From Saccharum officinarum (taxonomy: Eukaryota > Streptophyta > Magnoliopsida > Poales > Poaceae): a DNA stretch of 64,000 nt. Each line of letters starts with the position of its first letter. The stretch's first letter is position 1. The DNA lies in the NCBI GenBank assembly GCA_020631735.1, contig CM036197.1:45555880-45619879 (forward strand). The letters run 5' to 3'. A program made the position numbers and the translations under genes. The notes beneath the pieces were generated by a model. The model saw nothing but the letters and a program-made list of their open reading frames with translations. It was not told the DNA's origin and did not search any database. This document shows, piece by piece, positions 24,316 to 34,934 of the stretch.

Positions 24316-27180
24316 GCCTTCCCCCCTTATAAAAATCTCGTCCCGAGATTTGGGTTACGAACCATTTATTATAAAAATCTTCGTAGGCATTCTTTAAGTA
24401 TTCACCCGTTTCCCAAGATGCATCCCCTTCGTCGTGATGACTCCATTGTATCTTATATGTTTTCACCACACTGTTTCGAGTAGCCCTTTCCTTGGTATCC
24501 AAAACTCGAACTGGTTGCTCACGATACACCAGATCTGACTTCAGTTTTATGCCTCGAGGTTCAATCCTTTCCTCTGGAACGCGCAAACACTTCTTGAGAT
24601 GTGATACATGAAAAACTGGGAATATAGCACCCATTGACTCTGGTAAATCCAATTTGTAAGCCACAGGACCCTTCCGTTCCAGGATTTTATAAGGTCCCAC
24701 AAATCTGGCGGCCAGCTTTCTGCGCACACCAAATCTTTTCTTTTTCATTGGCGTAACTTTTAGATAGACATAGTCACCAACTTCGAACACAAGCGGTCTC
24801 CTTCTCTTATCTGCATAACTTTTCTGACGTGACTGGGCTGCTCTCATATTCTGTTGGATGATATGAACTTTCCTTTCGGCTTCTTCTACGAAGTCAATAC
24901 CATAATACCTTCTTTCTCCTGGCTCAATCCAGTTTAAAGGTGTTCTACACTTTCGGCCATACAGAGCCTCAAAAGGTGCCATCTTGATACTCTCTTGATA
25001 GCTGTTATTGTATGAGAACTCTGCTAATGGTAACCATGACTCCCATGAACCTCTGGAAGACAACACACAGGCTCTTAACATATCTTCTAGAACAGCATTA
25101 ACTCTCTCAGTTTGACCATCTGTTTGAGGATGATAGGCAGTGCTACGAATCAGACTAGTCCCCAAACCTTTGTGCAAGTGCTCCCAAAAGTGAGCAGTGA
25201 ACTGTGACCCTCTGTCAGACACTATAGTCTTTGGTATGCCATGCAACCTCACAATCTCCGCAATATACTTCTCAGCATATTGAGGTGGTCTATGTTCCGT
25301 TTTGACAGGCAGAAAGTGGGCTGTCTTAGTAAGACGATCCACAATTACCCAAATGGAATCGTGACCTTTTTGAGTAGTGGGTAGACCCGTGATAAAATCC
25401 ATACTTATGTCATCCCACTTCCAACTCGGTACTGACAAAGGTTGTAGCATTCCGGCAGGCTTCATGTGAATTGCTTTTACTCTACAACATGTGTCACATC
25501 TGGCTACATACGCTGCAATTTCCTTCTTCATCTTGGTCCACCAATAACGAGGTCTTAGTTCTTGATATAATTTACTGCTGCCAGGATGAATAGATAACTT
25601 AGAGAGATGAGCTTCATCCAAAATTTTATTCTTAAGCTCTCTATCCTTTGGAACAACAAGACGGTTGTCGAACCACAACACATCCTGCTCATCCACCCTG
25701 AAGTGTTTCGAGGGTTCTTCTTGAATCTTCTTTTTGATGTGGAATATCCCCTTGTCTGTTTTCTGACCTTCTATAATCTTACTCTCCAAGGAACAACTGA
25801 CCTGAATACTTTGTAGCACGGCAGGGTGCATTAGATCGAAACCATCTTCAAGCAAGGGTTGCACATTCATACAATGTGACTTTCTGCTTAAAGCATCAGC
25901 TACCACATTGGCTTTCCCAGGGTGATACTGTACATTCAAGTTGTAGTCTTTGATCAGTTCTAACCATCTTCGCTGTCTCATGTTCAATTCTGGTTGGGTG
26001 AAAATGTACTTGAGACTCTTATGATCGGTGAAAATATTGCACACATTACCCAGCAGATAGTGTCTCCAAATCTTTAAGGCATGCACTACAGCGGCAAGCT
26101 CAAGATCATGTGTCGGGTAATTGATTTCATGTTTTCTCAACTGTCGGGAGGCATAAGCAATTACTCTTCCTTCTTGCATTAGCACACACCCTAATCCTGT
26201 TTTTGATGCGTCGCAGAACACATCAAAAGGTTTCTCGATGTCGGGTTGTGCAAGAACTGGAGCAGTGGTCAACAGTTTCCGCAAGGTATGGAAAGCTGTC
26301 TCACACTCCTCTGTCCACACAAACTTGTGATCTTTCTGTAACAGACTTGTCATAGGCTTGGCAATCTTCGAGAAGTCTGGGATAAAACGGCGATAGTAAC
26401 CCGCTAACCCTAGGAAACTCCTGACTTCTGACACTGAGGTTGGAGTCTTCCAATCCATAACCTCTTGCACTTTACTCGGATCTACAGAAACTCCATTCTC
26501 AGATAGGATATGACCGAGGAAAGGAACTTTCTTTAACCAAAATTCACATTTGCTGAACTTAGCATATAACTTATGATCTCTCAGCCTGGTCAGGACAATT
26601 CTCAGATGCTCTTCATGATCTTTCTCGTTTTCGGAGTACACTAGAATGTCATCAATGAAGACAACTACAAACTTGTCCAACTCTGGCATGAAAACCGTAT
26701 TCATTAGATACATAAAATATGCAGGAGCATTTGTTAGTCCAAATGACATAACAAGATACTCGTACAACCCGTATCTGGTAGAAAAGGCGGTTTTCGGAAC
26801 ATCTTGAGGTCTAATCTTTATCTGATGATACCCAGACCTTAAGTCTATCTTGGAGAACACTCTGGCTTTAGCTAACTGATCAAACAGAACATCAATATGA
26901 GGCAAGGGATATTTATTCTTGATGGTTACAGCATTAAGAGGTCGGTAATCCACACACATCCTGAGAGTACCCTCTTTCTTTTTCTTTACAAACAAGGCAG
27001 GACATCCCCATTCAGACTTACTTGGGCGAATAAACCCCTTTTTTAACAACTCTTCCAACTGTTTCTTCAACTCAGCTAACTCATCCGGAGGCATCCGATA
27101 AGGTCTCCTCGAAATTGGAGCTGTCCCGGGGATCAACTCGATTCCAAACTCAACATCTCTGTCTGGAGGAAGGCCATCGC
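24311..27180 (-). pseudogene. pol: Ty3 pol: reverse transcriptase, RNase H, integrase, chromodomain (5'-truncated)
   Basis: Open from a stop at about 27183 to TAA at 24311, about 955 codons; no ATG opens it. Counting from the L-I-P-G segment (27136) as residue 1: RT has CVDYRPLN (61-68) and the catalytic FIDD (160-163); RNase H has D309, E346, D371; integrase has the HHCC zinc site (H510, H517, C547, C550) and D580, D641, E677; a chromodomain covers about 871-922. All catalytic residues are present. The chromodomain keeps the central W but lacks the other two cage aromatics, as in group II plant chromodomains. Sequence upstream matches the usual pre-RT linker only to about 27180, where gag-protease has been lost. 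The last codons read through the polypurine tract, and the stop is made by the first bases of the LTR. Confidence 0.9.
24317..24329 (-). other. Polypurine tract of the H3-tail element
   Basis: AAGGGGGGAAGG on the minus strand, one base before the 3' LTR start TGTAACA. It is inside the pol reading frame and encodes K-G-G-R. Confidence 0.85.
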
Positions 27181-27212
27181 GTCACGCCTAGCTACTAACG
27201 CAGGACACTATC
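27181..27212 (-). other. Junction between H3-tail ORF and pol fragment
   Basis: Thirty-two bases separate the ORF stop (TAG at 27213-27215) from the first recognisable pol linker codons. It contains an in-frame stop for pol. In the related element at the right edge of the window, the equivalent ORF is followed by a spacer and gag, so this is most simply a deletion junction that removed gag and protease. Confidence 0.65.
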
Positions 27213-28187
27213 CTACTCCTCGGGGCCATCGTCGATGTCGGAGGCGTCGCCATCGCTACCCTCAGCTGCAGCGTCGTCGTCGATGTCCATCTGAGCGGCG
27301 TTCGGAGGAGCATACGGGCCTATCCCGTTGTAGAGGGCATGGAACTCTTCATGCAAGTTGGCATTGTACCCTTCTAGCTCCTCGACCCTCTGCCTCAGAA
27401 GGTCTCTCTCGTTCCAGGCTTCATTCCTTTCTTGTACTAGCTGCTCCAACAGGCGATCTGCATTCCTGTTGGCCTGAGTCAGCCTCTGTACCTGCTGCAT
27501 GGAACTCTCGCCTCTCTCGAGAGCTCGATCCCGCTGCAAGCTCACGTCGGCCAACTGCTCCTGCAAGCTAGCTATAGCACGCGCTTGCTTTTTCTTCTGC
27601 TTCCTTGCTTCAAGCCGATCATCACCACGCAGGCCAGTCAAGGTCCAATAGGTATTCTCCAGACCTTGGTATGCTCTGATGGCTGCATACATGGCACTCA
27701 TGGTGTGATTGTCGCTAGCCAGTCCTTCACTGGGGCCTCTAACCAGGGCACTTCCTTGCGGCTGTACCCAAATGGCGTCGCGAGGATCATCTCTCGGGAA
27801 GGTACCGGCCAAAGCTGCTGCTAACTCATTGGGGAATCTGCTCATGATGTCTCGGATGACGCGAAAAGCTGCGCCCTCTGCACCCTCGACTGGAGTGCGT
27901 CCTTCGAACTCCAAATGCCAACCATCCCATTCTGGCGCATCACCAAGAGCAGGGACGGTGATCTCTACCACAGCAAGTCCATCTTCAGCTAGCTGGCTCT
28001 CGCTCCAAGAGTAAACTGGCTCTTGTCCCTCCGGGTACCCCACATCATGGAGCACTCTCCAAAGCAAGGTGGGCATGCCAAACTCGCTTAGAAAAGTGTC
28101 CGTGTTGCGGTGCTCCCGCGGGGCTAGCTGACGACGGGGTGCTCTTCCTCCAGTGGACTTGCGGGCAGTCTGCTTCGTGCGGGCCAT
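27213..28187 (-). CDS. Retrotransposon accessory protein with histone H3 N-terminal tail mimic
   Basis: 324 residues from ATG 28187; the frame is open 12 codons further, but this ATG gives a histone-like N-terminus and follows CTACAG, a good splice acceptor. Removal of Met would leave ARTKQTARKSTGG, identical to residues 1-13 of histone H3, then R-APR-R-QLA, so identity continues through residue 21 except K14R and K18R; it diverges from residue 22. R2, T3, K4, R8, K9, S10 and T11 are intact. A domain (about 30-140; L-x-E-F-G and L-W-R-V-L motifs) resembles the ORF at 62179. About 190-285 is a predicted coiled coil rich in Q, E, R and L. Residues 301-324 are acidic (12 D/E). There is no histone fold. 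It lies between the 5' LTR leader and pol, where pre-gag or gag belongs. Function is unknown; mimicry of chromatin substrate is the obvious inference. Confidence 0.9.
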   Translation of the reverse strand: MARTKQTARKSTGGRAPRRQLAPREHRNTDTFLSEFGMPTLLWRVLHDVGYPEGQEPVYSWSESQLAEDGLAVVEITVPALGDAPEWDGWHLEFEGRTPVEGAEGAAFRVIRDIMSRFPNELAAALAGTFPRDDPRDAIWVQPQGSALVRGPSEGLASDNHTMSAMYAAIRAYQGLENTYWTLTGLRGDDRLEARKQKKKQARAIASLQEQLADVSLQRDRALERGESSMQQVQRLTQANRNADRLLEQLVQERNEAWNERDLLRQRVEELEGYNANLHEEFHALYNGIGPYAPPNAAQMDIDDDAAAEGSDGDASDIDDGPEE

Positions 28188-28953
28188 CTGTAGCACAAGT
28201 TTTAAATTACCCGGTGAGAACATATTTTAGTTGAGGTCACTTTTATCGAAATGGGATAATCCTTTTATAAGGGGAGGAATGCATGCCATGAATGGAATGC
28301 ACAAACAATATGATGCATGCACGAGTCTTACGTTCTCACAAACTTAGGAAAAAAAAAACAGCTAACGGTGAATTCGGTGGCATACAACGATCTCTCATAT
28401 ACGTAACTAATTCGGTCTACACGATACGCTGTTATGTACCTGCAGAAAGCCCATTTCAGCCCATTCCCCATGAATGCATGAAAGCAGTAAATCTACCTAC
28501 ACGCTTTACACGAATCCCCAGATGCGTGTACAACGGTAGTGACTACCCAAACACATCGTCCTATTGACGGCATCGCCTCAACGGACGGAACACCCACACA
28601 TGCGACACTTTTATAAAAACATGTGTAAAACATGTAATTATCCAAGTATCATATAAGCACTTTCCCTAGATCGGCGGTGTATCCGATCATGCTCTCACAG
28701 CTCACACTTACCGAAGCGTAGAGGTAACTGATCCATACATTACCACTCAATTAAGTGGCACTCATACAATAGCACGCCGTATGAGCAACGAAAAAGAAAT
28801 ATGGTGCAGAACCCCAAGTTAGTACTTAAATAGCCACCTAGAGTCCTTAACTGGGCATACAGGATATGACCACTGGCACACTTTTTAGTTTTAAAATCAC
28901 ACTTTTTAAACAGGGTTTTGGTTTAAATACACTTATGAACAGTAATTACGCTA
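28188..28953 (-). other. Leader of the H3-tail element
   Basis: About 770 bp between primer site and ORF with no supported gene. The end (minus strand TTGTGCTACAG at the ATG) resembles a 3' splice site, so the ORF may be expressed from a spliced transcript. The small plus-strand frame at 28292-28567 is on the wrong strand and not supported. Confidence 0.6.
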
Positions 28954-28971
28954 AACCATGCTCCGATGCCA
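28954..28971 (-). other. Primer binding site of the H3-tail element
   Basis: TGGCATCGGAGCATGGTT on the minus strand, two bases after the 5' LTR. It matches the initiator-tRNA-Met type site (TGGTATCAGAGC...) at most positions; the two early changes are C for T and G for A. Confidence 0.75.
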
Positions 28972-28973
28972 GC

Positions 28974-31900
28974 TGTAACAGAACCGCCCAATTATACGAG
29001 ATTAAGTAAGAAAATCATCCAACGGATGGACAATTTACCAAACTTAAGCCCGTATAACCCGGTAGTCCGTGAAATCTCGACGGATTTCAAACCATTTCAC
29101 ATCACAGCCAAGATCGTAATAAGTTCAGCGATTACCTTCATAAGTTACACAGTAGTTTGCGGCACGAAATACATCGGAGTTTAAACATAGTTATTACAAA
29201 CCAGTTTCAAATAAAGTAGCGGAAGCATTAGTTCAAAGCACACACACACACACATCTTTTCCAAAATACAGTGCCAGCTCGCGATCATCTCCCACAAAAG
29301 CATCAGGCGAGGAGTAGTGAGTGACCATTGCCCATGGTCCTAGGCTTCGCCCATCGCAGGGTAGAGACAGTTGATACAATACCCATAGTACATCTGTCCA
29401 TCTGCAACAAGTGGGAACAAAGCCCTGAGTACGAGAAGGTACTCAGCTAGACTTACCCGACAGAACCAAAACAAAAGACTCCAAGGATCATGATAGGCTT
29501 TTTGGTGGGGTAGCTGACTCATTTGCAAGAAAAGCATTTTTAGCTTACCAAATCATTTACAAAAGCATGTCATCTTTTAATTCTTTATTCCCTGTCAACT
29601 ATGTTGGCACTTAAGCTAAAGTAACCATGTAATTAAGCAAGCAAGGATTACCATTGATATTTGACAATAATTACCATGTCATTTTCCACATAACTATCCA
29701 AGTGTTGTATCCATATTACTACGATGAAGTAACTCAAGTCAAGTGCTCACTATCCAGTGAACGATGGCGATTCGAATCGATTATTGACCAGCTGGTAATT
29801 TATTCCTCACACAAACCTCACTCACCCGCTAAAGTGAGGTATTAGTCACCGAGTCAACCATTCAGGTAAAGTCGCGAGCTTGCCAGGAACCACATGTACC
29901 CGGGGCCGCCCGACTGCTCTTTGGCCTTATCATCGCGCCCCCGTTTCCTGCCACTACTGCTCCGGTACAGTGCGTTGCGGGCAATCTACTCGGCCCGAAT
30001 AATCTCCCGGCTTCGCGGTCGAAAGGTACTTTATTCGGCCAGCTAAATGTGAGGCATGCGTTCAACATGACCCGAGGCCCGACATCGGACGGTCCTTAAT
30101 CGACACAGACGGAAGACACTACAGTCCAGAACCCTGCAAGCTTCCGCCCGGTCTCACATTCATTTCCACACTGAGTTATTCTCACATGACATCTCTTTCA
30201 CAAAACCAGGTAATCCCCTATAGCTCGCGGATGACAGGCAATCACCCGACTTCTACCGGTCTAAGCAAGCTAAGCAAGTATTGACCGTGGACACCAGGGT
30301 GACAAGGATCGGGTAAAACAAGGTGGAACAAGGTATAATGCAGCAACGTTTGCAAACAACTCCTAAACTTAATGCATTAGATTAAGAAAAATTAATAAAT
30401 AATTATTTGCAAACCGGGGGAGAAATGCTCCGGGGCTTGCCTCGCTCGAAGGTACTGGGACGATGATCGGGGCACTCCGGAAGCTCTTCACCGGACTCCT
30501 CTTCTACTTCTGCTGGCTCCGGCTCCTCGGGCTGCTCCTCTGCGTTCTCGGGAACTACTGCCGGAACCACTTCCTGCGATCCTGTATGATGCAGAAGTAT
30601 GAGTGCAACATGCATAGGTGAAATGCAGAAGTGACATGAGATGATGAAGATGCGGAATGCATACGGTGTAATGAATGTATTATGTCATCGGATTATGTGG
30701 AACTTATGACTCTTCTACAAGGTAGTCAACATCATCCAAGAACATGTACTCGGAAACTACCAACACTAGTTTCTACCATGCGAGAGTATTAAACAATTAA
30801 GATGCTTCAAAGATACACCAAAGTATATTTTTCTAACTAACTTTGCATTAAGAATAAATAGAAACCCTAATTAGTCCTATGGTTGAACAGCAACACATAT
30901 TTTAGTAGCTCAGAAAAATCTCATAAAATTACAGTGGATTACTAATATCAAGAATAGCTTGACACAAAAATTTTACTACATTTGGATAATTAGAACTTAC
31001 TATACAAAAATAACAAAATATGGCCTCAAATAGATATTTAAAATACTTTACATTATGAAAAGTATCAAACAACAGATTTAGGAATTTTTCTACTATCTAC
31101 TACCTAAACAAACACTATGGAAAAATTATCACTTGCATGTTTTATTCAAATTTATTTAATTAACAAAAATAACAATTATTGGTAACAAAAAGCATTTGAA
31201 CTGCAGCTACAAATTTTTATACAGAACACCCAAGATATAAAATTTCCCTAGAAAGTACATGACACAAAAAGATTAATAAATTTGGAATCATATTTTTCTG
31301 ACTTTTCTAGGATTTATTAAGTATTTATCAAGAAAATAGCCATTTCAATAGTTAATTAAAAACTCTACAGAAAAGTATCTCAAATTTGACATGCAATAAT
31401 TTTAGATCATAGATCTGGTTCCATTGCATCTAAAGAAATTTATTTCATAATTTTTGGAGCTAAAATGAGCAAGTTACAATTTTTCCAAAGCATTTATACA
31501 TTTTCTGAAAATCAATTTCAAAAATCCTTTTTAACTCCAGCCGCTGAACTGCTAGGTGTACCCGGCGATCTACACACGCGCGCACAAACAGAGACAGACA
31601 GGCGGGCCCGCGGGTCAACCGGGCCCCACGCGTCAGCCGCTCCGAGTCAAGGGAGGGCGCTGACCGCGCGGATCTCGACGACGGCGAGGTCGCCGGCGAC
31701 GAGATCACCACTGTCGTGATCCCCAAGGCGAGGCGGTCCTGTTGAGACCACTGGCATGACCGGAGGGGCTCGGAATCGAGCTTGCTCCCGGCCATGGCGG
31801 CTCGGCGGCGCTGCTCACCGGCGGGAGCACTTCTCCGGCCATGGGCGGCACGGGAGACGGTGTCCGAGCACCGGGAGGATGAGGCGAACGAGATGCTTGC

Positions 31901-32936
31901 GCGAGTGAGGGAAAAGAAGGGGCGGAGGTGGGGTTTCCACGGAGCGGCGAACCACGGTGAGCTCGGCCGGAACTCCGGCGAGCAATTGACGTGGCTGTGG
32001 GGCTTACCGCGGGAGATGGAGGTGAGCACGGGTTGCGCCAGAGAGAGAGAGAGCTCGGGGCGAGATGGAGTGGTCTGCGGTGGACGGAGCTCGTCGGAAC
32101 GCGCACGTCCGGCGAGTGCGTGCGGTGGCGGAGGCGGAACGCGGCAGCTGCGCGCGGTGAATCAAGCAAGGAGGCAGAGCGGAGGGGAGAGTAGCGAGGC
32201 GCTGCGGGGGTGGTTAAGGAGTGGGCGCTCGCGCTGGTGGGGGGCGACCGAGCGCCACCCGGCCGCTGTGGCCGGCATGCGGCCGCCACGCGGCGCGCTT
32301 GCTCTGCCGGAGCGCCAGCGCGCGCGGGCGCGGGCGGGAAGGAGGAAGGAGAAGGCCGGCTGGGCCTGGGCCGAGGCGGGGCAACGCGGGCGCGCGCGCG
32401 CGGGTGATGCGGGCCGGATCTGGCCATGGGCCGAACCGGAGGCGGCGGCCTGCGAGGGAAAAATTGAATTTTTGATTTTCGATTTTCAAATTTAAATGCA
32501 TTACAACTTCAGACCACATTTTGAACAAGAAGAAGATATTTTCTGGAATTGGCCCAAAAATAAAAGTTGCTCAGAATTAAATTCTCTACAACTTTGATTA
32601 AGGGGTCAACTAAAAATTCTTGATAGATTTTGAATGGCAGAATAAAAGCTAAAATAGGGGATGATTTTGAATATTTTTAATAAATATTTTTGAACAAGTT
32701 TTTGACAAAATTTGAGCTCCAAAATTTGAACTAAGGTTCCAAGTGATGTAAGAATTATGGTTGCAAGGCTTTTGATATAATGTGATTATCATGTTAATAT
32801 ATTTCGTCACCTAAATCATTTTCAAGCTTTTATTTAATTTAAATTGTAACATTATCACACATGATTATGATGACAGGAAATGCCATGCAATATGATTGCC
32901 ATGCAAAAATGCATTGCGCAACACCGGAGTGTTACA
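28974..32936 (-). repeat. 5' LTR of the H3-tail element
   Basis: 3963 bp, near-identical to 20349-24315. It ends at CA 32936 and is followed by GCGAG (32937-32941), the second copy of the target duplication. Confidence 0.93.
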
Positions 32937-32941
32937 GCGAG

Positions 32942-33311
32942 GATCCACAAACACCACATATATGAGAGACTAGAGAGTGTCATACAATGGAATCTCTGAG
33001 TTTTATTTTTAAAATTTATTAAAAAAACTCTGGAACAGAGGTGAAACAAAGAGCATAAGACATAGTACTTGACTTTTCTATCTTTCAATTACTCAAGACC
33101 CAAGTGAAAGTGAAAAGCCCCATAGTTTGAAGGTAATATGGTTGAGTTTGAAAGTCAGATTGTTTACTCTAATTCAGAGGAGAATTCCAGTTTGAACACA
33201 TGTATACTTTTGAGGAGTTGCTACAATATTTTCAAGAATCCTTAAGCTCCTTATCCATCTATGGTTTATCATTTTGCTTGGGGACGAGCAAAGATTAAGC
33301 TTGGGGAAGTT
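32942..33311 (+). other. 3' internal end and polypurine tract of the Athila/Tat-like element
   Basis: Continuation of the host Athila/Tat-like element after the insertion. Its end has repeated GCTTGGGGA blocks (33278-33311) directly before the 3' LTR, the usual polypurine arrangement in this lineage. No gene. Confidence 0.75.
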
Positions 33312-34385
33312 TGTTGATAGTAGTTATCGTTCATTAAGAACCATCAACTTAACTCGTAAAAATGCAAAAGTATGGTCACCAAACATATAACTAGGGTTTT
33401 AACTAACGAATTCCATGAGTTTTGGTGAATCTGTGTTTTACAGGGATTAAATAGGAAAAGGGGGGCAAGAAACCTAATACGTCAGACTAAAATGCATATT
33501 CCATGCGGGAACCAACTTGAGAAGAATCTAGAAGACACAAGAAGGCGACCCACCGAAGGGGCGCACCTGGCATAGGGGATGGTCGGCCGGCCATAGGACC
33601 CACATGTTAGCCCCCTCCTTCCATGTCGGTTCCTCTACCGCCTTAGGGTTTGCATCCAAGTCGTTGATCAAGGTCGGTTTGATCCGAAGGCTCTAGTTCA
33701 TCTCACCGGCCTATATAAGCAAGCCCCACCCTCCTCCTAGGGGAGAAGCCATTAAGCCAAGGAACCAGAAGATCAAGAGGTCCTCTTCTCCACCAGAGAA
33801 TTAGAATAGCTACTCAAAGTTCTAGTATAGGCTGGTATTCATCGTCATCTAGAGTTCGGGCTCCTGCTCAGGATTCTAGATTCATCGTCATCTAGAGGCT
33901 GGTATAGCCATTATATCCCTCTTGTTATGACTTTATTCTATTTCAATATTATGTTTTTGTTTATTATGTTCCTAGTTTGCTCTAGTAGTATATCTGATAG
34001 AGTCATGATTGATAATGAGTTTATGCATGAGATTTCAAAGCGCTTAATTCATTACTCGAGTGAGTTAAGTGGTCGACATTATGTAAGCATGGTGCTTAGA
34101 TATTGTTTGCCTATGGATGCACTCTATATGTCGGGTCAAGTGGTAGATCACAAATCTGACAATGGTATATTTATATGTGCGCTTGTGGATCCTTTTCATT
34201 CATATCTTTATATTCTTTCTAGTCACATGAAATAATAAGATAACTACTTAGTAGTAATGATAGGTAGTGCCAACAAACATTTCTTGCTTCAACGCTAGGG
34301 ATGACAACTTGGTACAAGTAAGCTGGAGGTGTATGTAATTAATAGGTGACTACTAAAACAAGTGTCAAGTTAATAAATAACAAGA
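33312..34385 (+). repeat. 3' LTR of the Athila/Tat-like element (internally deleted)
   Basis: Starts TGTTGATAGTAG and ends ACAAGA, followed by ATGAT (34386-34390). About 430 bp present in the other two LTRs is missing at 34160. It also carries a short extra repeat of the 'attcatcgtcatctagag' block near 33836-33895. Confidence 0.85.
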
Positions 34386-34390
34386 ATGAT

Positions 34391-34934
34391 CACTGCACAA
34401 AAGGCAGTCATTGCTGCTTGACAAAAGACAGCCTTGCTGCTAGACAAAAGAAAACTATAGTTGCCTCACAAAAGCCAACTATTTGTCATGTACAAGAGTA
34501 TGACAGCACACTGCTTCACTTCTCTGCAGTTGTCCCTTTCTTGGACTTAGTTGTCTTCTTGGACTTGGGTGCCTTCTTCTTCTCTGTATTTACCCTATTG
34601 GTAATCATAATCTTGGATGCTGTTGTAAGTGGCATGTGTCTTGTTGGTGGAAGGTTGGAGCTAATGTAGGCACATTCTGGAACAAGTTATCTCACTGCAG
34701 TTGCCTAATAGTTTGGGCAGCCTGCAAAATTGGGATCCAATTAGTAGAATTACAAAGGGGGAAAAGGTGGAAGGTGTTGAGAAGAAGGCATTGCCTCATC
34801 AAACAACTGTGACACCATTGGATTCTCCAAAGTTGACATAAGTGGTACTATTTCACTTTCTTGCTGGTTGAGCTCCTCAAAAACATGAGATGAGTTTCAT
34901 ATAATGATACACTTTTCCATTGGGTTGGCTATGC
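34391..34934 (-). other. MULE sequence downstream of the transposase
   Basis: The MULE resumes after the ATGAT duplication. It is probably the 3' untranslated and intergenic part of the transposase gene. No supported gene. Confidence 0.55.

Larger units (their letters stand above)
20349..32936 (-). mobile_element. Young Tekay/Del-like chromovirus encoding an H3-tail protein; gag and protease missing
   Basis: Two LTRs (20349-24315 and 28974-32936) begin TGTAACA and end TGTTACA; by eye they differ only by four one-base length changes in C or G runs. Flanks are GTGAG and GCGAG, a 5-bp duplication with one C/T difference. On the minus strand the order is 5' LTR, primer site (28971-28954), ~770-bp leader, H3-tail ORF (28187-27213), pol (27180-24311), polypurine tract (24329-24317), 3' LTR. 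Gag, protease and the start of the RT linker are absent, replaced by a junction at about 27180-27212. Pol with a C-terminal chromodomain and 4-kb LTRs point to the Tekay/Del lineage (inference). Confidence 0.92.
2535..34385 (+). mobile_element. Athila/Tat-like Ty3 retrotransposon, rearranged and nested
   Basis: Bounded by LTRs in direct orientation (2535-10090 and 33312-34385) and by the 5-bp duplication ATGAT (2530-2534, 34386-34390). The primer site after the left LTR contains TGGCGCC, as in Athila/Tat elements. A polypurine-rich stretch (GCTTGGGGA...) precedes the right LTR. Inside are a decayed gag (10319-11095), an inverted copy of gag, primer site and LTR (11265-17280), and a second, decayed ORF (17511-19080). 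No pol was found; the inverted segment stands where pol would be. Three LTR insertions of a different family lie within it. Confidence 0.85.

Noticed and set aside
27213..28223. A true histone H3 gene
   Set aside because: Only the first 21 residues match; no histone fold follows, and the ORF lies inside an LTR element.
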